Shown here in pieces: positions 11,948 through 22,832 of a stretch of 64,000 bases of DNA. The position numbers were made by a program, and so were the translations under genes. Source of the DNA: Alnus glutinosa (lineage: Eukaryota; Streptophyta; Magnoliopsida; Fagales; Betulaceae); contig NC_084894.1 of assembly GCF_958979055.1 (NCBI RefSeq), positions 2,547,001-2,611,000 of the forward strand. Direction: 5' to 3'. Position 1 is the stretch's first letter. Each line of letters begins with the position of its first letter. Below the pieces are notes generated by a model. It worked only from the letters and a program-made list of their open reading frames with translations, had not been told where the DNA came from and did no database searches.

Positions 11948-12236
11948 GTGGTTTGTGAAATATTATGATGTATATGTACCTTGTTCTTTTAATACACCAA
12001 TTGTGGAAATATTTGGAGAGAAAAGGAAGTGAAATCCTGCGAAGGTACTATTGGTGAGACAAGTACATATAACATCTCTTTGTTTCATTCTAATTGGCTA
12101 ACCAAATAGAAGAATGTGAGTTTCCCTCCATTTCTATTCTGTTATCTGAACACTTCCCTTAAAACGTTTTCTCTTTGATTACCTTTTCATCAAGCAATAA
12201 TAATCTGTTTGATCAGAAGCCTTGTCTTGTGACAAA

Positions 12237-12740
12237 CAACCGTTATTTATCTTCTGTTTGTTTTACCAAGCAGATAATAGAAATGCGTAAAAAGAAAAAG
12301 ACCGATATATGTGGATAAAAGGGACATAGTAAAGTGGACAGAACGGTGGGAACGGCTTGTTTGGATTATCTTATGATAAACGACTATTGTTTATCTTCTA
12401 TTCGTTTTAACATGCAGGTAATAGAAATGGGTAACAAAAAAAAGACCTGTGTGGATAAAAGGGACATAGTAAAGTGGACAGAACGTTGGGATGACTTGTT
12501 TGTTGATGCACTTGTGCGCCAACAAGCATGGGAAATAGAATAGATAAGGTTTTCACAACAAAAGCATACGATAATATTGTGAAGGAACTGCGTGAAAAGA
12601 TTGGCAAGCCATTTGAAAGACATCGATCACTTAAAAGAATCGCATGAAAACTCTTAAACATAATTTCAAGGAATGTTACGAGCTTTTTCAAGGACATGAA
12701 TGGTTTTACATGGAGTTGTGTGTGATTCTAGAGTTTGTTG
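12237..12740 (+). pseudogene. Decayed Myb/SANT-like (Myb_DNA-bind_3) protein gene
   Basis: Three-frame reading from about 12420 gives VKWTERWDDLFVDALVRQQ, then KAYDNIVKELREKIGKPFE, then MKTLKHNFKECYELFQG. This is the order W-T...L...L, F...A...I, LKNR-type helix 3 of the Myb/SANT-like domain found in plant proteins and in PIF/Harbinger-linked accessory proteins. The frame changes after WEIE, with a stop near 12541, and again near 12640, so it is not an intact domain. The first exon block is present twice: about 12237-12356 and again at 12379-12500, each with a CAG acceptor-like site just before AATAGAAATG. Sequence after GFTWS-like residues does not continue as a known protein. It could be a host gene relic or a transposon accessory gene relic. 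Confidence 0.6.
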
Positions 12741-13288
12741 GTATTAGAAATGCATTGTGTGCAGATCTACAGTATCTGTCTCTCTGGCAATTTTTGTTCC
12801 TGGGTATAATTTTTTCTCCTCTTTGATTCTTGTGGCTTATTTTGCTTTTTGGAATTAATCTTCAATATTTTGCAAATATGAGGCTATGATGATAAATTAC
12901 ATTTCTCGATTCTGAGATATGTTGTTCGATAGTGGACCAAGAGCAACTGCACGCACGCGTGCTGCTCTCTGATGACTGCGTTTGTGCGTGTCTGAGCCTT
13001 TTTGTGTGTATTTATTTGTTGGTATTAGAAATGCATTGTGTGCAGATCTACAATATGTCTCTCTGGCAATTTTTGTTCTTGGGTATAATTTTTTCTCCTC
13101 TTTGATTCTCGTGGCTTATTTTGCTTTTTGGAATTAATCTTTAATATTTTGACAAATACGAGGCTATGATGACAAATTACATTTCTCGATTCTGAGTTAT
13201 GTTGTTCGATAGTGGACCAAGAGCAATTGCACGCACGCACGCGTGCTGCTCTCTGATGACTGCGTTTGTGCGTGTCTGAGCCTTTTTG
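12737..13288. repeat. Direct tandem duplication, two 281-base copies
   Basis: GTTGGTATTAGAAATGCATT starts copy 1 at 12737 and copy 2 at 13018. The copies share sequence up to GTCTGAGCCTTTTTG with few differences. Both contain the body of the retroposon described at 13042-13312, so the duplication happened after that insertion. The junction lies in a TGTGTATTTATTTGTTG stretch that recurs in similar form at about 13368-13385, consistent with unequal exchange at short homology. Confidence 0.85.
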
Positions 13289-13312
13289 AGTTTTGGTTAC
13301 CTATCAAAAAAA
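13042..13312 (+). mobile_element. Truncated non-LTR retroposon with exact 14-base TSD
   Basis: GAAATGCATTGTGT lies exactly on both sides (13028-13041 and 13313-13326). The 3' end reads TTTTGGTTACCTATCAAAAA, the same LINE-type tail as seen inverted at 11732. It is a 5'-truncated LINE or a SINE with a LINE-like end; no coding sequence remains. Confidence 0.8.
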
Positions 13313-13591
13313 GAAATGCATTGTGTTGAATTGATGTAATATTTAGCAGTATTGTAAGGGTAGTTATGTGTATATTTATTTGTTGTTAAATGTAGCTTGG
13401 TGCATTCTTAAGAGCTAACAATAGGCCACTCTCATTAGTTACTAATATCATTTGAGTTTTTCAATGAATTTTACATTATCTAGTATTATATATAGTGCTA
13501 ACTCTGTTGGTATGGAGGGGGATGATGATGACGGCAGATTTTGATTGGAAAAAAATTATTTGTCATGGTTTTATCCCACTTCAAAACCTTT

Positions 13592-13614
13592 TTTTTTTTT
13601 TTTTTTTTGATTAG
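13592..13614 (-). mobile_element. Tail-only retroposition scar
   Basis: A 23-base insert of 17 T followed by GATTAG is flanked by an exact 18-base duplication, TCCCACTTCAAAACCTTT (13574-13591 and 13615-13632). The insert looks like only the poly(A) end of a minus-strand retroposon. Confidence 0.75.
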
Positions 13615-13632
13615 TCCCACTTCAAAACCTTT

Positions 13633-14256
13633 ACTTCTCATTCATTATATATAAGAATAAAAACAGCCCCATTAACACTCCCTTTTCGCTTTTCAGGTAT
13701 AGATATATGTGTGAAGTTCATTAATACATGTTTGTTTATTTATTAACTAGCATATAATTTTCTCTTAAATGTATCATAATGTGATGAATTTTGTTTTTAA
13801 TGTAATTATTTGACTAAGGCAGATGTTGAAATGCTGCTGGCAGTTCGGCTTAGACAGAATATGAAAGTTGTATGCTATTCATGTTGAATTATGGACCACA
13901 TGTTTTTTTTTTTTTTTTTTTGTTGGTAGGAGACTATAAATGAACTCCCTTATTTCTGTATTTTGAATTTCGCTACAAGTCATAACTATTTTGGTACAAC
14001 ATTTATAATAGACCACTTATTGTGATTGATCTTTGTGTATATGGATACGTCCTGAATATGGTTTGTGCATGGTTATAATTTTTTTGTAAGCAATTTTGTC
14101 CTTAAAATGCATAATATATATCAGGGTCTTAGATTTGGGTATATTGATAAATTGATTCCCCCAAATTTTAATTTTTGAAATGACAAATATAAAGAATAAC
14201 ATGAAAAAAAATTAATGTAGTTTAAGCACTTGAAGAGCACAGTTTTAATCCCAGAT
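13633..14256. other. Intergenic, nothing recognised
   Basis: AT-rich DNA with a T tract at about 13904-13921. No supported gene. Confidence 0.45.
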
Positions 14257-14259
14257 TAA

Positions 14260-14922
14260 GGTTCTGTTTCGTTTGCGGAATAGACTCTTGGAATGAAATG
14301 GTTATTCCTATATTCTTTAGTTTGGTAGGGGTCTATTCCATGGAATAACTATTCCCATTGGAATAGCTATTCTCTTACAAAGAGGACTACATATTCCTCA
14401 AAAACAATGAGAGGAATAGCTATTTCTTGGGGTAAAGACTGACATTTTTCCAAAAAAAAGGCTCATTTTTTATTTTCTTTCAATTCTTTTTTTTTTTTTT
14501 TTAAAAAGAAAAGAAAAAGAGAAGTAAAACTAAACCCCGAAGGATGGTCGACCAACCATTGTGGAGGGTTGCACCACCCCCGGAATGCCTTGGGGAGACC
14601 ACTAAGGCGTTCCGGGGGTGGTCGCAGCAACTGGGGGTGGCTCAGTTCTCTTCCGATGAGCTTCGGGGATGGCCACGGCCATAACAGTTTATTTTAATTT
14701 ATTTTTTTTTTTTGGTTTTTTTAGTTTGATATATTTTTTTTTTTTTTTAAAAAGTTAATAATGTAGGGTTTTTTAGTAGTTCTTTTTGAGTTTCGATTAA
14801 AATGTGTGAGTTATTACCAAACAAAAGAATAAAAATAGCTATTTAATTCCATCACTTTTTATTCTCAAGAATAGCTATTTATTTTTTTAATGAAATGGCT
14901 ATTCTGCGAACTAAACGAGGCC
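14260..14922. mobile_element. PIF/Harbinger-type non-autonomous element
   Basis: Ends GGTTCTGTTTCGTTTGCGGA and (reverse complement of the right end) GGCCTCGTTTAGTTCGCAGA are inverted repeats that continue into GGAATAGCTATT-type subterminal repeats. TAA is duplicated on both sides (14257-14259 and 14923-14925). The centre (about 14535-14690) has GC-rich GGGGGTGGTCGC and GACCACTAAGGCG blocks. No transposase frame is visible. Confidence 0.75.
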
Positions 14923-14925
14923 TAA

Positions 14926-15156
14926 ATGCCTTATTTAAGCTACTTTTATAGCGTCAGATATTGTGAACAAAATCTCATTCCTTAAAAAAGGATGTAATTT
15001 TGTTCAAGTCGTTTCTCAAACGAGTTGTTGCGTGTAGCTATATAGCAAAGGACGGAGTGTAGATCGATTGATTGGTTGGGGTTACCATCTTCCAGTTGAG
15101 AGCTCTTGGTTCAAGTTTTCACAGTAAGAAATCACGCGACTTACTTGATATTTAAG
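14926..15156. other. Intergenic, with a possible decayed tRNA-like SINE
   Basis: GATTGATTGGTTGGGGTTACC and CTCTTGGTTCAAGTTTTCAC near 15063-15120 are spaced like the A and B boxes of a tRNA-derived SINE, but no ends or target duplication were found. Confidence 0.3.
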
Positions 15157-15171
15157 AGTAAAGAGCTGGAG

Positions 15172-15295
15172 TTCCCAAGGGGTAGCTTAATCGGCTGAGA
15201 ACCACGCCTTATGAAGTGGATGTTACTAGCTCGAATCCCTCCTCCCCCATTTGTGTGGGCATGTCAAAAAAAAAAGAAAAAAAAGAAAAGAAAAA
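15172..15295 (+). mobile_element. tRNA-derived SINE with 15-base TSD
   Basis: An exact duplication AGTAAAGAGCTGGAG flanks it (15157-15171 and 15296-15310). GGTAGCTTAATCGGCTGAGA fits an RNA polymerase III A box and CTCGAATCCCTCC a B box at the expected spacing. A GTGTGGGCATGTC end precedes an A-rich tail. The exact duplication suggests a fairly recent insertion. Confidence 0.9.
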
Positions 15296-15310
15296 AGTAA
15301 AGAGCTGGAG

Positions 15311-17018
15311 TAATGCTACATATTACTCTTGTATTCGGTCATTTTGTTCTTTCAAAATTGATATAATTTTTAAAATCACTATTAAATTTATGACTGATGC
15401 AGGCATCCGGAGTTTACATCCGGTTGGTAAGCCATGCATATGACGTTCACCTCGTTATCAAAAGAAAAAAAAAAAAGTGCATTCAAAGTCTGAGAGTTAA
15501 GAGTAATTGTTTTAAAATTTGTGTAATAGATGCAAAACGGAAGGTTATATATATAATCATTTTCTCGCCCCTATTGGGTTTTAATGATTGTGGTCACTCG
15601 TTTGTATTATAAACAAATTATTTAGAAAAAAAAAAAAAAAAAGGATCAGAAGAAATCCTAGTGAATCAATCAATGAACAAAGTCAAATTTGAGAAAGATT
15701 TTTTGCTCCCTCCAATCTAGGATCCTTGGATGTCAATACCATTTCTAATGCATATATACTTCTTATTTTATGTTATATGCTTTGCAGAAAACAAGACAAT
15801 GCCATGCACATGCCCTAAAGCTTTAATATCCTATTCTTTTAATAATAACACATATAATCGATCATTCATGTTCATTTTCTGTGAATCGAAATTGAGAAGC
15901 TCAATCCCCTTATCGATAGAGTTTCCAAGTGGCCGGTTGTCTAGATGAACACATTTTTCTTTCTTCTTCTTCTTCTCTCTCTCAAATCATAATAAATAAT
16001 AATATTATTTATTATATATATATAATACCACTTGGTGTATAGTGGCAGACATTTTTTCTTCTTCTAGCTTCTTTATTAATGAAGGTATGGAGACGTGGCA
16101 CCCAACATTAAGCACCAACAGGCCACATGCCTATCGACAATATTGTTGTTTGGAACTTTGGATGCTCTTGAACTAATATTCTTGATGGTTAGTTTTGGCC
16201 ACCTGAATCAAAAACTCATTTAATTATTTACAAATTTAATTGAGTAATCATCGCAACATTTGTATCGAGATGAAAGCACCTATCGTTGTTGGTAATCATG
16301 AATTAAAGCTCACATCTAGATGAACTGCATGTACTTTGGATATAGACTTTTTATCTTATATATTATATTGTTGTATATATATATATATATCAATTATCTC
16401 TTTAATTTGTGGCCACTTGATATGAATTAAGTTATTTCATTACATTTGAGCAATGTATTAATTTGTGTATTTTAAGATCATGTTAAGTTGTTCTTCAAGC
16501 GATCGATTTGTTTGTTGCTTCATTTTTCATTTACTTTAAAGATTAATTGGGAAACTACACTTATTTCCTTCAATTTACCACCCAATTTATAATGTCTCTT
16601 ACAATGTTTTAATTTTTGCAACGTATTCTACCAATTTATCACTCGATTTGCAATATTCCCCCTCCGGCCATTAGAATTCATTGAAATTACCAATTGGGTG
16701 CTAGATTGAAGAGAATTTTCCGAATCTCCTTAAAGATTTTACACTATGCATATGAAGGAGGTAAGAATATATATATATGATTTACTGTACGTCTTAGTGT
16801 CTTTAGAAATAATTAGTTTTAGTATATATCCCTACCAAAGGGGTCAATAATATGCATCGATCATTACAAGCCAGCGCTATTCATTCTCCTATCAAGCCAG
16901 CAAAACAAAAGGATGCAGTCTCCCTTCTCTTGCGCGCATGTATATATATATACTCGGTTTCTGTTTATTAAATACAAGTGTAATTAAAAAAGGGTAATTG
17001 GCAGCCTGTTGGGCTTCA

Positions 17019-17020
<2 letters not shown>
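15311..17020. other. Intergenic; possible A-tailed retroposon end near 15473
   Basis: GTTCACCTCGTTATC followed by an A tract (about 15449-15477) resembles a LINE or SINE 3' end, but the flanking duplication was not found. The rest is AT-rich with short microsatellites, including TTC repeats near 15959-15975 and TA near 16375-16392. No gene supported. Confidence 0.4.

Positions 17021-17107
<87 letters not shown>
17021..17107. repeat. (AT)n microsatellite, about 87 bases
   Basis: Uninterrupted AT dinucleotides. The tyrosine-isoleucine repeat protein that can be read through it is a translation of the microsatellite. Confidence 0.95.
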
Positions 17108-17110
<3 letters not shown>

Positions 17111-17818
17111 GAGGAGGTTCTTAGAATAAGAATGTCTAGATTCTAGTGATTTAGGGCAGTGCATGAATGGTTTTGAAGCTACCCGCCGGCAGTCTTGGCT
17201 ATCTAAATGATCGATCAGTTGCAAGTTTTATTTATGAAGCGCAAACGATAGTGATTAGTGACATTAATTACCATATTGGGGTAGCCTCGTTTCAAGATGA
17301 GAGAATATATTGTGGAAAACATGAAACTTAATTATGACATTATTTATTTTCCTTAATTCATGTACGTATGTGAAGAATATATATATGGTTGGCAGATGGA
17401 AAAACGCGGTTTGGTTACTACCTGTTTTAAATTTTTGTTAACCAAAAATCCCTACAGTTAGAGGGAATTAAAAGAGATTGAAATATCGACCACCCACTTT
17501 GCAACGACTTTGTTTTGATAGTTTGAGTACGACATTACAAAAGTCATGACAGTTCTAGAGCCGGGTGGAAAGTGAAGTTTTTCCGATTTGTTACTTTCAT
17601 CTCTTGGTTGGCTTTGGCTAGCAGGTGATCATAGTAGCTATATTTGAATGTCCAGTGCTTGGGTTCCTGTCCGTCTACATGCCTAGCTTTCAAAATGGTT
17701 AGCCTATGTTTGATGAACTGCTATACATTTGGCATAAGCTATACGATGGCATTGAAGATGAGCAATTTTCATCCCGGATGCTTCAAAAGCCACCCTGATA
17801 AACCAGCAACCTGTCAAC
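17108..17818. other. Intergenic, nothing recognised
   Basis: No exon-like sequence or element ends recognised before the solo LTR. Confidence 0.4.
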
Positions 17819-17823
17819 GTACT

Positions 17824-18527
17824 TGTTGGGGGAAATCCTACTCCCCGACTCTCTGACTTAGGGAATAGAGCTCCTAATCGGAAAGTGGGTTGACCGGCCA
17901 TGACGGATCATTAGGGCCGGGACACGTGGAAAAGCAACAAGTTAGACAAGTTAGTTCGAACGTCCTTGGGAACCCGTGGAATTTGGAACCTTGGATGTCA
18001 AGTCCGGGGTTAGAGGTTCGAGATTGCTGGTAAGGATGAGGAAGGGATAAAAGGAAAGGACATTAAATGCTCACGATTCCCCTTATTTATTAGTATCATA
18101 AGTATTTATTGTACTCTGTCCTTGATTAGTCAAAATAAGCTGTTGCACGGGAGAAATGTCTACCTCCCACGCTGACTTATCTCCTTTGAACCATGTCAAG
18201 GCTTAATAAGTACTATCTAGTCGCCGCCTTCATGATAATCAGCGCGTGCTAGCATTTAATAAAAAGATCCCACATATCTTGAGGCCTAGGAGAGACAGCA
18301 CAACAGGGGGTATACCATATATAAAGAAAGCATTAACTCAAGTAAACTAACGTTTGCAATTTCATTTACTCCTCCATACCATTAAGATTCTTGCTGACTT
18401 GATTGTCGGAGGAGGCGCCACCGGCCAACCCTTGGCGATCCTTTGCTGTTTTGCAAATCGAGTTTTCCTCAATTAAAGACCCAATCAATGAACAACATGT
18501 TAGCACATCTGAAAACTTTCATCAACA
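17824..18527 (+). mobile_element. Solo LTR, Ty3/gypsy (Tat-like)
   Basis: It starts TGTTGGGGGAAATCCTAC and ends TTTCATCAACA, the TG...CA form. Flanking 5-mers GTACT (17819-17823) and ATACT (18528-18532) fit a target duplication. The second half carries TTGCTGACTTGATTGTCGGA, the block seen near the end of Tat/Retand-type LTRs, and a TATATAAAG promoter-like site near 18319. No internal region is attached, so it is a fossil left by recombination between LTRs. Confidence 0.75.
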
Positions 18528-18532
18528 ATACT

Positions 18533-19144
18533 GTTACGTTGGTCCCGAGTGATCGATCACTCAACCGTACCAAACCATATTTATCCATACACCACTAAGG
18601 CACCAAGGGTGGTGCCGGCCGGCTGGTTCAGGTCCTTAGGCTTGTCCGATCCCCATGTAGTTTTGGCATGCAGGCACTAGCTAATTAAGACTTGTGTTCG
18701 ATCAACTCATGGCACGCTCATGGTTTATTGGTGAAACACGGACTAATCAAGTCCTAATAATGTCTTGGTGGGACTGGGTCCAGTGGTAGAGACGGGAAGA
18801 TGGATGAATTTGTAAGGTAATATGTAGGCTTGAGCACAAAGAGAAACAAAAATATAAAAAAAAAAAAAAATCTAAAATTGCAATCTATGTTATTTTAGAG
18901 AACTAAAATCATCGCATATCAAATATAAATTAAACTTCTCAGTAACTTTTCTTTTAAATATTTTGAATGAGGATAAATATGTTAAACTTGAAAAAAAGAA
19001 GAAGAAGAAGAAGAAGAAAAAAACATGAAGAGGTGATGCAATTAAGTATGTGAATTTCCAAATCGTCAAAGCCAATTCCACATACGACAAAGAAAAACTG
19101 CAAAATGGAAGCCAATGGTATTTCATTGCAAACGTGTCAAAAAT

Positions 19145-19146
<2 letters not shown>
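18533..19146. other. Intergenic, nothing recognised
   Basis: A-rich tract at 18857-18870 and a GAA repeat near 18996-19017. No supported gene. Confidence 0.4.
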
Positions 19147-19211
<65 letters not shown>

Positions 19212-19222
19212 TGTGTGTGTGT
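19147..19222. repeat. Compound (CT)n(TA)n(TG)n microsatellite
   Basis: A CT run passes directly into a TA run and then a short TG run. Confidence 0.95.
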
Positions 19223-19259
19223 ATGTATAGATTCATTAGAAATATGTATTAAAGAAAAG

Positions 19260-19537
19260 TTCCTTTGGATTTGTATGCGATTTTAAAATGTGCGATTTGA
19301 AAACATAAGTTTTAAAAACGAAGTTAAATATTTGACAAAATTGTAATTTGACTTTTAAAATTGTAATTTCGCCTTTAAAAACATTCACTTGCCTGTGATT
19401 TTTTTGAAAACACAGATTTTTCTATGTTTTCAAATCGTAATTTTTAAAAAAAATGCAATTTCAAACGATCTATTTTACGCGATTTGGTTTAAAATCATAC
19501 TTTTGGTATGCGAATTCGTAATGCAAAACACACTAGG
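19260..19537. mobile_element. Foldback MITE, family A copy 2
   Basis: TTTGGATTTGTATGCGATTTT on the left resembles the reverse complement of the right end (AGTGTGTTTTGCATTACG). Interior blocks TTTGACAAAATTGTAATTTG and TTTTCAAATCGTAATTTTT match the copy at 222-526. Confidence 0.6.
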
Positions 19538-19850
19538 CACTCATCTTACTTACAACCCTTAATTACCTTCTATATCATCACACATAATTATTTATTTATT
19601 TTTTATTTTGTATTTTTTTTTTTTTTTTTTGTGGAGGTCATGGCCCCATTGGTTCCTGTGGCTTTTTCATTGGTCGGATATCAAGTTATGACTCACCTTA
19701 ATTCGTTTAGATATATTATACATTTACAACTTCTATACGTCTGGACAATTTCAACAATCTTTTTAAAATCAACAATTAGATATATAGGACCTACATGTAA
19801 AAAAAAGAGATCAAATAGTTAGTTTGAAAAAAAAGTTGTTAAAATTTTTA

Positions 19851-20613
19851 GGGTTAAATACTTCATTGGTACCTGAGTTTTAAGTGTTTTTAAATTTAAT
19901 ACCTCAGTTTTGTTTTGTATCATATGTGGTATCTAAATTATGGGTAAAAACTCATTTGGTACCTCTGTTAGATTTTATGTCCAAATTTTAACGGTTCGAG
20001 GTTGACATGAGGCACTATATATATATATAAAATCTATAAAAAATAATTAAAAATTGAAAAAAAATAAAAAAGAGAAAGAACAGCCACCATGGGGGTGGTT
20101 GAACCACCACCCATGGCAAAAAAAAAGAAAAAGGTTTTGGGCCCTTAGGGGTGGTTCAGCCACCTCTATGGGCAAACCCTCAAATTTTTTTAATGGGTTT
20201 TGGCCATTTGAGGTGGCCGAACCACTCCCGTAGCTCATGTGGGTGGTTCGTCCACTTCCAATGGTCAAAACCCATATATATATATATATATATTTATTCC
20301 TGTCATGGGGTGGCCGAACCACCACCCATCCACCCCCATGGTGGCCAAGGGGGTGGCTTAGCTTGGCCACCACTCTCTTTTTTTCTTTTTCTTTTTAATT
20401 TTTTTTTAATTTTTTTAATTTTTTTTAGATAGTGCCACATGTCAAACTCAGCCGTTCACACGTGGCAAGCTATTAAAATTTGGACGAAAAATCTAATAGA
20501 GATACCAAATGAGTTTTTATCCCTAATTCAGGTACTATCTATGATACAAAACAAAACTAAGGTGCTAAATTAAAAAATGCTTAAAACTCAAGTACCAATA
20601 GAGTATTTATTTT
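19851..20613. mobile_element. MULE-type foldback element with GTGGTTC-palindrome loop
   Basis: AAATTTTTA occurs exactly on both sides (19842-19850 and 20614-20622), a 9-base duplication. Left arm about 170 bases from GGGTTAAATACTTCATTGGT, right arm its inverse ending ACCAATAGAGTATTTATTTT. Between the arms lies a GC-rich loop (about 20075-20370) made of repeated, near-palindromic GTGGTTCAGCCACC and GGCCGAACCACC units. No transposase frame. Confidence 0.85.
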
Positions 20614-20889
20614 AAATTTTTATGCAAAATTTTTATAAAAGTTGTAAACTTATCGTTTCTAATTGGTTTAAGAGAGTATGGGAATTGGGATCTCCTGCTT
20701 TTGCAAGCTGTTTAAACCTCTCTGGTTAGAGTTTTAGCGAGTAAATATTACTATAATCTTCTTTTCGAAGTAGAGAAACAACTCTAATCACCCTTTTTAC
20801 TAGAAAAGAAAAAGAAAAGAAAAGAAAAAGTAATCTGTCCGTACATATACTGATCAATAGTAGATAAATTCCAATTGAGATATGTTACA

Positions 20890-21035
20890 TGCACATCATT
20901 TGTACATCTTTTGTAAATCACTTTTTTAAATCAACCATTGGATCTGTAGGACCAACATGTGCATCCTTGTAAGTCCTACGAATCCAATGATTAATTTAAA
21001 AACGTGATGTACAAAAGATGTACAATTAATGTGCA
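20890..21035. mobile_element. Palindromic MITE-like hairpin
   Basis: TGCACATCATTTGTACATCT pairs with the inverted AGATGTACAATTAATGTGCA, and the pairing continues through ATCCAATGATTAATTTAAAA-type sequence to GTAGGAC/GTCCTAC. It is probably a foldback element. Confidence 0.65.
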
Positions 21036-21420
21036 AAAATCATTTCTCATTCCAATTATATAGGATTAAAAAAAACTAAATAATATTATATATGCTGGCA
21101 ATATTGTCTCTTTCTTAAAAAAAAAAAAAAAAAACAAAACAAAAAAAAAGGATTGTCTCTTCCTTGTTCGTATATATACAGAGGTTTTAGGTAGGCATTT
21201 ATTTTTAGGGAAATGCTAAACCCACAAGGCCACAACCCTTTTCCTTATTTTTAACGTCTATCCACTAAATTAGCGTGTAGTATCCGGAATCCGTCAATGT
21301 CAATATTGCTGGCAGCTGATCCATAATGAACAAAAGTCAAGAGTGCCAGACAATGTTCCAATCTTTTTTACTGTATGTTTCCAAACAACCCTAAACTCTA
21401 CTCAGACTACTCTAAACCAT

Positions 21421-21444
21421 AACCCTAACCCTAACCCTAACCCT
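21421..21444. repeat. Short telomere-like (AACCCT)4 array
   Basis: Four exact AACCCT units, followed by AGCTAACTAGGGTTT. The period is six, not the seven of the common plant telomere repeat. It could be an internal telomere-like patch or a promoter telo-box cluster; the GC-richer sequence after it (about 21450-21620) looks like an untranslated leader, but I see no gene. Confidence 0.6.
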
Positions 21445-22433
21445 AGCTAACTAGGGTTTGTAGAAGAAAACAAGGGCTTCGCAGAAATACATTTTCCTTA
21501 ATTTGCCTTTTCAAGTCCTTCATTTCGAGGCGACACGAGCACTTTCCCGGCGGTTCCTCCCACCTCCTGGAAACCCTCAATTTTTCTCTAGATTCTCGTG
21601 AACTCCTTTGCCCTAAAATACCCTCATTTCTTCATTGCATTTACACAATGACTTTCTCTCCTACTCTTCTTATATATCGTCGTTTCCTTTTTCCTTTTTT
21701 CTTCTGGACAAGTTGATCTGATGATGTTACATATATGTATAGTAGCCAAACAATAGCTAGGAAGGAAACATGGAATATTGGACGATACGATTAATTGTTG
21801 AAGTCTTATATATATGTTTATCAATATTCATATATGATATTCTAAATGAAAAATAGTTGAGGTATTATACGGTCGATCTATTACAATTTTCTTACGAGTT
21901 TACGGAATTTCTAGATGGGTGTCACATGGATGGTCATGTGCCTGGTTGATATGATATATGTCATGCACGTAAACTGACACAATCAATTTATAAATGTTAC
22001 AAATGTCACAAAGACTATCTCATGATGGTTAACATAATACACGCCATATAAACTATCACGTTAATTTGTAATTAACAACTTGTAGCAAAACTTATAATAC
22101 CGCTAACAACACTGAATCTAAATTCATGGTCTTTATCTTGATTAAAGACTGTCTTCTTTGTACAATATATCTTCTTCACTCCAGAAACAACCTAATTACC
22201 AAAGGCAATATCAGTAAATAAGGGTTTTTGTGTGGTTTTTTTTTTTTTTAATAAGAGTTTAATTAAGGAGACAGAGGGCAATATACTAATAAGACTTAAT
22301 ACCATTAATTAATTGGCTTCATGGTCATAGTATGGTCAAAGTTCATTTCTTGGTTGTGTTTCTTTGTGGAAGCATGCAAACCGGATAATTGGTCCGCCTG
22401 GCAGCAGCTTTCAAGCCAAAAGCCGGAAAGGAA
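21445..22433. other. Intergenic, nothing recognised
   Basis: AT-rich DNA after a short GC-richer block. No supported gene. Confidence 0.4.
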
Positions 22434-22447
22434 CTGACACGTGTCAG
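22434..22447. promoter_or_regulatory. Perfect palindromic G-box (ABRE-type) CTGACACGTGTCAG
   Basis: A 14-base perfect palindrome centred on CACGTG, the core bound by bZIP and bHLH factors. It lies 2.8 kb upstream of the PLT2 start codon and about 190 bases before a leader-like sequence at 22565-22630. Binding is inferred from the motif alone. Confidence 0.5.
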
Positions 22448-22559
22448 TCACATTCCTCCGAATTTGGTCTCTGAACCTGAAACGACGTGAGTTCTCTTAT
22501 TAAATGATCTCTTACCGCAAATGGCCGGTGGCGAATCCCCACGCACAACCCCTGCAAAT

Positions 22560-22801
22560 GCATTTTCGTCTTTCAAGAACAAAATTTTGTGTGTGTGAGA
22601 GAGACTGAGAGAGAGATCCATGGTTTCTCGGTACAGATTTTTTTTTTCTTATTCTTTTTTCGTAACTGCTAGGGTTTGCACAGTCAAATATTATATTTTG
22701 TTTTAACTTCTTTATCAGTTTTTGTTACTTGCAGTGTTTGTAATTTTTTATTTATTTATTTATTTCGTTTTCGACAAGTTATGGGGTTTCTGCTTCTTCT
22801 T

Positions 22802-22832
<31 letters not shown>

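Noticed and set aside
16892-17224. Minus-strand frame of 110 residues
   Set aside because: Most of it is the (AT)n microsatellite read as Tyr-Ile repeats.
17644-17856. Plus-strand frame of 70 residues
   Set aside because: It runs into the solo LTR, matches no family and has no splice context.
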